A stretch of DNA of 6,688 nt, taken from the NCBI GenBank assembly GCA_913042885.1, contig CAJWLW010000271.1, positions 1-6,688 of the forward strand, written 5' to 3'. The notes under the pieces were generated by a model. It ran no database searches, had not been told where the DNA came from, and saw only the letters and a list, made by a program, of their open reading frames with translations. This stretch comes from an uncultured Lentisphaeria bacterium. Lineage in GTDB: Bacteria > Verrucomicrobiota > Lentisphaeria > JABSQK01 > CAJWLW01. Below are positions 1 through 4,578 of this stretch, in pieces. Every line of letters begins with the position of its first letter. The first letter of the stretch is position 1. The position numbers and the translations under genes are program-made.

Positions 1-73
1 CAAGAATTGCAATGATCGCAATGACCACAAGCAATTCGATGAGGGTGAATTTTCGCCGTATTCGCGAGATCAT
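1..73 (-). CDS. Type IV pilin-like prepilin, N-terminal fragment (runs off left edge)
   Basis: Only the first 24 codons lie in the window. They read MISRIRRK followed by FTLIELLVVIAIIAIL, the class III signal and hydrophobic alpha-helix of type IV pilins and type II secretion pseudopilins, with Glu at +5 of the mature protein. Such proteins are cut and N-methylated at the inner membrane by a prepilin peptidase, then assembled into pili or pseudopili. The residue before the cleavage site is Lys where Gly is canonical; I recall this variant from lentisphaere/planctomycete-type pilin-like proteins. I chose the ATG at 73 because it gives a short basic leader. An in-frame ATG at 127 would add 18 residues (MDEVPGPLAISYAIEKAR), and neither start has a strong Shine-Dalgarno sequence. 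The gene lies 215 bp beyond the permease stop and probably has its own promoter. The missing C-terminal part decides between major pilin, pseudopilin and DUF1559-type protein. Confidence 0.85.
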   Translation of the reverse strand, partial: MISRIRRKFTLIELLVVIAIIAIL

Positions 74-199
74 TCTGGCTTTCTCGATTGCATAGGAAAT
101 GGCCAGTGGGCCAGGAACTTCATCCATTTTTTCCCGGCTGGCATGGGGGCGGGAGAAGGTTGCGTTGCCCCTGTTGCCGAAACTCAATAACGCGAGGCG

Positions 200-228
200 A
201 ATCTATCACGGTTGTTGTTCATTTGCAA
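200..228 (-). promoter_or_regulatory. Candidate sigma70-type promoter for the pilin-like gene
   Basis: Reading the minus strand, TTGCAA (228-223) is followed after exactly 17 bases by TAGATT (205-200). Each matches 4 of 6 bases of the sigma70 -35 and -10 consensus. Transcription would start near 193, leaving a leader of about 120 nt to the ATG at 73, or about 66 nt to the alternative ATG at 127. A 14-bp palindrome sits just upstream of the -35. This is a match by eye only, and the organism's promoter consensus is unknown. Confidence 0.35.
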
Positions 229-233
229 TGCAC

Positions 234-247
234 CGCGGGTACCCGCG
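234..247. repeat. 14-bp perfect palindrome upstream of the pilin-like gene
   Basis: The sequence CGCGGGTACCCGCG equals its own reverse complement. It lies between the permease stop (289) and the candidate pilin promoter, about 6 bp upstream of the proposed -35. It could be a protein-binding operator, or fold in RNA as a 5-bp stem with a 4-base loop. No T run follows it on the minus strand, so it does not look like an intrinsic terminator of the permease transcript. Confidence 0.5.
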
Positions 248-288
248 CTCGGTCCGGTTATGCCCGGCTGAATGGTGGGTGCCATCAA

Positions 289-1971
289 TTACGAATCCGC
301 AGCACTGCGGGTGGTGAACCGATGTACCAGGCTGATGCCGATGATACACACGGTCATGATCACGACGCTGTGGGCGGCGGCCCGCAGGTAGTTGCCGTTG
401 TCAATGAAGTCGAAGAGCAGCGTGGCGTTTACCTGGGTCTTGCCGCTGACCAGCATCAGTGACGCGGTCAGCTCGCGAAAGGCGGAGACGAACACCAGGA
501 TCCACGCACCCGCCAGGCTCGGGAGGATCAGCGGCAGGACAATGTCCTTGACGGCACGCAACTGTGACACGCCGTGGATTTGCGCCGCTTCCTCGACGCA
601 TTTACTGACCTGCTCCAGTGCCGCAACGCCTGAGCGCACGGCGTACGGCAGAAAGCGGACAGTGTAAGCCATCACCAGCACCCACATGGTCACCGTCAGC
701 GGCGAGTAAAGCTCCAGCCAGAGCGTATAGATACCAATCCCGAGGATAGCGCCCGGCAACGCCAGCGGCACGCTGCCGGAGAAATCATACAGGATCCGGG
801 AGCGCCCGCTGCCGCGCACAACCCGATAGCTGATGAATAAGCCCAGCACGAAGGTGGCAAAGGTGGCGGCCAGAGTCGCGTACAGCGTCGAGTGCCAGAT
901 AGCGGCGCGCACTTCTTTCCAGCTCAGGACCCAGCGATACCATTCGAGCGACAGGTTACTCATGGTATAACCGTCGCCGAGATTGTGCATCAGGCTGGTG
1001 GCGATCAACACCCCGAACGGCAGCACAACGGTGACAACGATATAAAGCGCCAGCAGTATCAGTACCGGCCACTTCCACAGCCCCAGCTCACGCTTCGTGC
1101 TGCGTTCGCCGCGGCCGCTGATCACTTCACGACGCCCGTGTTGCCGCGTCAGCCAGTAGGACGCCAGCAAAGGTATCAGGGTGATCACTAGGAGGATGCC
1201 TGCCTGCACCATGGCGCGATCGATCTTGTTGAGCACTTTCAGGCTCCGGTAAATCTCGAAGGACAAGACACGAAACTTGCCACCGAGAAATGCCGGACCG
1301 CTGATCTCCTCGATCGACGACATGAACACCAGGAGTCCGGCGCCGAAAATTGCCGGCAGGATGAGCGGCAGCACGATTCGGAGGACACCGCGCCACGGCG
1401 GAATGCCATGGATCCGCGTGCTTTCCGAAATCGTGTCGGGAATGATCCGCAACGCCGCATAGATGAGGATGAAAACGTAAGGCGTCAGCCTCACAACCTG
1501 AACGAAGACGATGCCCCAGAACCCGTACAGCTCAATTTCGATGCCGGTCGATGCCGCAAGTCCCTTGCTGATGACACCGGCGCCGCCGAGCAACAGCATC
1601 CACGCGAACGTACAGATCACTGCCGGCATGATAAACGGCAGGATCAGCATCAAATGCAGTCCGCTCGACCACGGCAGCCGGAATCGCGCCAGCAGATAAG
1701 CGAGCGGCACACCGATCAGCAGGCAGAACGCAGTCGTGGTGACGCCCAGTTTGATCGTGTTGAGGGTAACCTCGGGGGTACGCCGGTGGCTCAGCGTTTT
1801 TTTGACGGACGTCAGGTCGAATTCTTTTTCAGTCTGTAGCTCTGTTTCGCCATCCACTGCGACGACTGTTTTGTCGACCCAGAAGGCCGACTGTACGAGC
1901 GCGACAAGCGGCCCCCACACGAGAAAGAGCAGCAGCACAGTCAGCAGCAACAGACCGAGTCGACGAATCAT
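289..1971 (-). CDS. ABC importer permease, fused two-domain (FbpB/ThiP/PhnU-like)
   Basis: A 560-residue inner-membrane protein forming the whole translocation channel of a binding-protein-dependent importer. Two BPD_transp_1 domains are fused in one chain, with about six hydrophobic segments in each half. The first half covers roughly residues 1-275, a charged cytoplasmic linker follows at about 276-299 (HGRREVISGRGERSTKRE), and the second half covers 300-552. Each half has an EAA-type loop for docking on the ATPase: ESTRIHGIPPWRGVLRIVLP at 183-202, and EEAAQIHGVSQLRAVKDIVLP from 460. Both share IHG and IVLPLILP, a trace of internal duplication. The length fits fused permeases of the Fe(III), thiamine and 2-aminoethylphosphonate classes, which sequence reading alone does not separate. 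It is the last gene of the operon. The ATG at 1971 directly precedes the first membrane segment (MIRRLGLLLL) but has no visible Shine-Dalgarno sequence. Confidence 0.92.
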   Translation of the reverse strand: MIRRLGLLLLTVLLLFLVWGPLVALVQSAFWVDKTVVAVDGETELQTEKEFDLTSVKKTLSHRRTPEVTLNTIKLGVTTTAFCLLIGVPLAYLLARFRLPWSSGLHLMLILPFIMPAVICTFAWMLLLGGAGVISKGLAASTGIEIELYGFWGIVFVQVVRLTPYVFILIYAALRIIPDTISESTRIHGIPPWRGVLRIVLPLILPAIFGAGLLVFMSSIEEISGPAFLGGKFRVLSFEIYRSLKVLNKIDRAMVQAGILLVITLIPLLASYWLTRQHGRREVISGRGERSTKRELGLWKWPVLILLALYIVVTVVLPFGVLIATSLMHNLGDGYTMSNLSLEWYRWVLSWKEVRAAIWHSTLYATLAATFATFVLGLFISYRVVRGSGRSRILYDFSGSVPLALPGAILGIGIYTLWLELYSPLTVTMWVLVMAYTVRFLPYAVRSGVAALEQVSKCVEEAAQIHGVSQLRAVKDIVLPLILPSLAGAWILVFVSAFRELTASLMLVSGKTQVNATLLFDFIDNGNYLRAAAHSVVIMTVCIIGISLVHRFTTRSAADS

Positions 1972-2063
1972 TGGCGCATGCGGGTTTGACGCTTTCTTTG
2001 GTCGCTCCCGCCATTCAGCGGGCAGTCGGCTTACGGCCAGCGCAGGTTTGAGGTTTCAGGGCT

Positions 2064-2098
2064 CAGGTGGGACTGAAATTTCAATTGTCCGCCACCTG
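2064..2098 (-). promoter_or_regulatory. Intercistronic stem-loop between binding protein and permease genes
   Basis: CAGGTG (2064-2069) pairs with CACCTG (2093-2098), and GGAC (2070-2073) with GTCC (2087-2090), leaving a 2-base bulge and a 13-base AT-rich loop that contains the palindrome TGAAATTTCA. In the transcript the stem begins 14 nt after the binding-protein stop codon. No U run follows, so a full terminator is unlikely. Hairpins in this position in ABC importer operons can protect the upstream message from 3' decay, so that more binding protein than permease is made. That role is an inference here. Confidence 0.5.
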
Positions 2099-2112
2099 CC
2101 AACCGCCACTTT

Positions 2113-3168
2113 TTACATATTATCATCCCACCATTCCACCAGCGCCTCCCGTTTCTCGAACATCTCTGCAGCGTTTATCTTGCCGAGGTTGATTTCGCTG
2201 AGCGGGGTTCGGCCTTCGGGATAGGTGACGTCGTCACGGGGGGACAGCAGATGGTTGTCGACGAGGATCTGCTGGGCTTCCTTGCCGAGCCAGAAATCGA
2301 TGAACTTGCGGGACGCCGCCAGTTTTGCGGCGTCGTTCTTACCTTTACCGATCAGGCCCATCGGTGCGTTGACTACGGGTGTCGGGTTGGGGTACAGAAT
2401 CTCAATTGATTCACGCTGTCGCAAGCGCTCGGCCTGGTCGTCGAGCGTGACACCATACTTCCGCTCACCGGTGATGGTGCCGGTGAGCCCGACGGCCCAG
2501 TCCCCGAATCGCACGCCGCTGTTGCTGAGGGACAGCCAAAAGTCCTGCGCCGCCTTGTCGCCCACCTGCTCGTGGGTGAAGAAGAAAAGGTTCAACATCG
2601 TGCCGTAGCGCATCGGATCGGGCACACCAAGGTCGTCATTGGCGATCTTGGTCAGGTCGAACCAGGTCTCGACGCCGGGATCTGCGGTTTCGGCACGCCA
2701 GACGAGCACCGGCACCAGCAGGCGGCCGACAAAATAATGCCCCTCGGGATCCGCCACACCGAGCTCGACCAGACGCTTGAACTGCGGCGGCTCGTGCGGC
2801 TGCAGCCAGCCGCGCTGCTTCAAATCCTCGAACACGGCAGGATCGGCAACGTGCAGGACGTCCGGGACGATCTGCCCGGACCTGGCCTCGGCGAAAACCC
2901 GGGCCATCACCGAGCCCGTGCCGGAGCGGTACATGTTGACCGAGATTCCGGGGTTTGCCTTCGTGAAGGCATCGTTCATGATCTTGCCGATCTCGGCCGG
3001 GGCACTGGTGTAAAGCGTGATCTCGATGGACTGGCCGGATGCGGTCGGCGCCTCAGCCGCCGCTTGCGTCTCTTCCGGGGCGGTGTCCGCAGGGCCCCTC
3101 AGCCAGCGGATGCCGGCGGCGATTACGAACCCCAGAAGAACGGCTAGAACAACCTGTTTCGTTTTCAT
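2113..3168 (-). CDS. ABC importer substrate-binding protein (AfuA/FbpA/AepX-like), membrane-anchored
   Basis: A 351-residue extracytoplasmic solute-binding protein. Residues 5-20 are a hydrophobic segment after MKTK. There is no lipobox Cys and no clean AxA cleavage site, so it may stay anchored by its N-terminus. An Ala/Pro/Glu-rich linker follows (about 25-47), and the bilobal domain starts at IEITLYTSAP (48). Family-like elements are SGTGSVMARVFAEARSG (82-98), PDVLHVADPAVFEDLKQRGWL (from 102), the WFDL segment (169-172), GERKYGV (234-240), and near the C-terminus AAKLAASRKFIDFWLGKEAQ (280-299). This pattern fits the Fe(III)/2-aminoethylphosphonate/sugar-phosphate binding-protein group. No Tyr-Tyr pair typical of ferric-binding FbpA is visible, and the comparable stretch has NLFFFTHE (193-200), so the ligand is unassigned. 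AAGG at 3181-3178, 9 nt before the ATG, supports the start. It lies between the ATPase and permease genes. Confidence 0.9.
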   Translation of the reverse strand: MKTKQVVLAVLLGFVIAAGIRWLRGPADTAPEETQAAAEAPTASGQSIEITLYTSAPAEIGKIMNDAFTKANPGISVNMYRSGTGSVMARVFAEARSGQIVPDVLHVADPAVFEDLKQRGWLQPHEPPQFKRLVELGVADPEGHYFVGRLLVPVLVWRAETADPGVETWFDLTKIANDDLGVPDPMRYGTMLNLFFFTHEQVGDKAAQDFWLSLSNSGVRFGDWAVGLTGTITGERKYGVTLDDQAERLRQRESIEILYPNPTPVVNAPMGLIGKGKNDAAKLAASRKFIDFWLGKEAQQILVDNHLLSPRDDVTYPEGRTPLSEINLGKINAAEMFEKREALVEWWDDNM

Positions 3169-3177
3169 CGTTTCATA

Positions 3178-3181
3178 CCTT
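3178..3181 (-). promoter_or_regulatory. Ribosome binding site of the binding-protein gene
   Basis: On the minus strand an A-rich run ends in AAGG, 9 nt before the ATG at 3168. An out-of-frame ATG inside the spacer (ATGAAACGATGA) meets a stop that overlaps the true start, so 3168 is the preferred start. This is the only clear Shine-Dalgarno-like element among the complete genes here. Confidence 0.55.
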
Positions 3182-3206
3182 TTTTGCGTTCAAACTTTCA
3201 GCCAAT

Positions 3207-4319
3207 TCACATGTCATCATCATCATCCAACGGAAATACCTTGACCCCGCTGTCGGGTAATTGAATGTGTATCGTACTTCCGGCTGCCAGCCGGCCGATA
3301 CTCGCCGGATAATTGATCGCCAACGCCGGATTCTCCTGACATTCGACACGGGCGCGGTAGGAGGCGCCGTGAAACAGGGTCTCGGTGATCGTTCCGCGCA
3401 GGCTGCCGGGCGGCGGCGGCGCGCCGTTTGCTGGTTTCACGGTCACATCCTCGGGGCGCACGAGGATCTGTGCAGGGTCACCCTGGCGGAAGACAGTGCC
3501 GGCCGGGGCCTGGCCGGAGAACTCCATGTCGTTGCCGATGGTGATGCGGCAGGTGCCGTCGCTGTCGGCGCGGGTAATCGTGCCGCCCAGGAAATTGGCT
3601 TCGCCGAGAAATTTTGCGGTGAAGGTCGAGTGCGGGTTCTGGTACAAGGCCTCGGGGTTGTCCAGCTGCACGACCTTGCCGTCCTTCATCACGGCCAGGC
3701 GGTCGGCGATCGAGAGCGCTTCCTTCTGGTCGTGCGTGACGTAAACCGTCGTGATCCCGAGTTGCCGCTGGATCTGACGGATTTCCATCGGCAGCTCGAG
3801 CCGAATCTGGGCGTCGAGGTTGCTCAGAGGTTCATCCATGAGCAGCAGTTTGGGGCGGAAGGCCAGGGCCCGGGCCAGGGCGACGCGTTGCTGCTGGCCA
3901 CCGCTTAATTGATCGGGTCGCCGTTTTTCGAGGCCGCTGAGCCCGACGACATCGAGGATTTCCAAGACGGTCTTGTCGATCTCACTGCGGGACTGCCCCT
4001 GGACCTTCAGCGGATAGGCGATGTTGTTGCGCACATCCATATGCGGCCACAGCACATGCTGCTGGAACACCATGCCCATTTGCCGGTGCTCCGGCCGGAC
4101 AACCCTGCGGGGCGACGAGAGCACCCGGCCCTTGACGATAATCTCGCCGTCGTCAGGCGTCTCGAATCCCGCCAGCAGCCGCAACAGGGTGGTCTTACCA
4201 CAACCGCTGGGGCCGAGGATAGCCAGCAACTCCCCGGCCTCCAGGTCGAGGCTGACGCCGTCGACGGCGGTGACGCCACCGAAGCGTTTGACGAGGTTTT
4301 GAATCTCGAGGTCACTCAT
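3207..4319 (-). CDS. ABC importer ATP-binding protein with TOBE-like C-terminus (FbpC/PotA/PhnT-like)
   Basis: A 370-residue cytoplasmic ATPase that powers the importer encoded downstream. All nucleotide-binding motifs are intact: Walker A GPSGCGKTT (36-44), Q-loop Gln in MVFQQ (86), signature LSGGQQQR (138-145), Walker B LLLMDEP (158-164), D-loop SNLD (166-169) and H-loop VYVTHD (His196). The C-terminal part from about 240 includes ILVRPEDV (285-292), typical of the TOBE-type regulatory region in Fe(III), polyamine, sulfate and sugar importers. The length is usual for that class. The protein ends in five Asp and a Met. I chose ATG 4319 (MSDLEIQNLVKRFGG) because the domain normally begins there. 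The frame stays open back to a GTG at 4514, but that codon abuts the upstream terminator with no room for a promoter, and the extra 65 residues look non-coding. The start lacks a clear Shine-Dalgarno. First gene of the operon. Confidence 0.93.
   Translation of the reverse strand: MSDLEIQNLVKRFGGVTAVDGVSLDLEAGELLAILGPSGCGKTTLLRLLAGFETPDDGEIIVKGRVLSSPRRVVRPEHRQMGMVFQQHVLWPHMDVRNNIAYPLKVQGQSRSEIDKTVLEILDVVGLSGLEKRRPDQLSGGQQQRVALARALAFRPKLLLMDEPLSNLDAQIRLELPMEIRQIQRQLGITTVYVTHDQKEALSIADRLAVMKDGKVVQLDNPEALYQNPHSTFTAKFLGEANFLGGTITRADSDGTCRITIGNDMEFSGQAPAGTVFRQGDPAQILVRPEDVTVKPANGAPPPPGSLRGTITETLFHGASYRARVECQENPALAINYPASIGRLAAGSTIHIQLPDSGVKVFPLDDDDDM
3214..3227 (-). repeat. Short TCA/ATC trinucleotide run coding the Asp tail of the ATPase
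   Basis: A run of repeated TCA units, just before the stop at 3209-3207, encodes four GAT codons. With the following GAC they give the terminal LDDDDDM. Runs like this can change length by slippage, which here would only alter the number of terminal Asp residues. Confidence 0.5.
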
Positions 4320-4519
4320 TACCGCAACGTACCGCTTGAACCAGACCGATACGAGAGTGGGGAAGGCGAAAATTCGCGTGAGCCGGCCGGCTTGTACAAT
4401 CCCTTGGCTCCGGTGTCTCGCCAGCCCGGCTTGGGATTGGATATCGTTCCATTGCAGAGCCAGGGCGGTGGTCCGCTTGTCCCCCGGCAAGGTGGCATCG
4501 GCATTTTTCAGCACGACAC
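4320..4519 (-). promoter_or_regulatory. Leader/promoter region of the ABC importer operon
   Basis: About 200 bp between the upstream terminator and the ATPase start must hold the operon's promoter if it is expressed independently. I see no confident -35/-10 pair. The region does hold AGCCGGCCGGCT, a perfect 12-bp palindrome (4381-4392). Sharing one base with it is TTGTACAA, a perfect 8-bp palindrome (4392-4399). GCGAA-AA-TTCGC, an inverted repeat, lies at 4366-4377. These are candidate operator sites about 47-80 bp upstream of the start codon. No riboswitch fold could be recognised. Confidence 0.4.
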
Positions 4520-4559
4520 AAAAAAGCCCGGGCTTCGTGCGGAAGTCCGGGCTCTTTTT
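4520..4559 (-). terminator. Intrinsic terminator of the beta-helix gene (symmetric, possibly bidirectional)
   Basis: A 12-position stem with a 5-base loop: AGCCCGGGCTTC (4525-4536) pairs with GAAGTCCGGGCT (4542-4553). The one imperfect pair is G-U in the plus-strand RNA and A-C in the minus-strand RNA. A run of six A (4520-4525) on one side becomes the U tract for minus-strand transcripts, and TTTTT (4555-4559) on the other would serve plus-strand transcripts. It starts about 25 bp after the beta-helix stop at 4579, so it most likely ends that gene and separates it from the importer operon. Confidence 0.88.
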
Positions 4560-4578
4560 AGAGATTCAAACGATGGGA

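Noticed and set aside
234..247. The 14-bp palindrome as an intrinsic terminator of the permease transcript
   Set aside because: The stem could be only 5 bp with a 4-base loop, and no U run follows on the minus strand.
1972..2055. Open in-frame stretch upstream of the permease ATG, which could extend the protein
   Set aside because: It contains no ATG, GTG or TTG start, and the ATG at 1971 already places a basic MIRR directly before the first membrane segment. The stretch also forms the intergenic gap after the stem-loop.
2572..3147. Plus-strand open frame of 191 codons opposite the binding-protein gene
   Set aside because: Shadow frame of a recognisable solute-binding protein, with an Arg/Gly/Asp-rich translation lacking any domain.
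2113..4319. Naming the operon as a ferric iron transporter (fbpABC/afuABC)
   Set aside because: The gene set fits, but the binding protein lacks the Tyr-Tyr pair expected of ferric-binding proteins, and 2-aminoethylphosphonate or other anion importers share the same architecture. No gene symbols were given.
4320..4514. 65-residue N-terminal extension of the ATPase from a GTG at 4514
   Set aside because: The family starts at MSDLEIQNL, the extension has no domain character, and the GTG touches the upstream terminator, leaving no room for a promoter.
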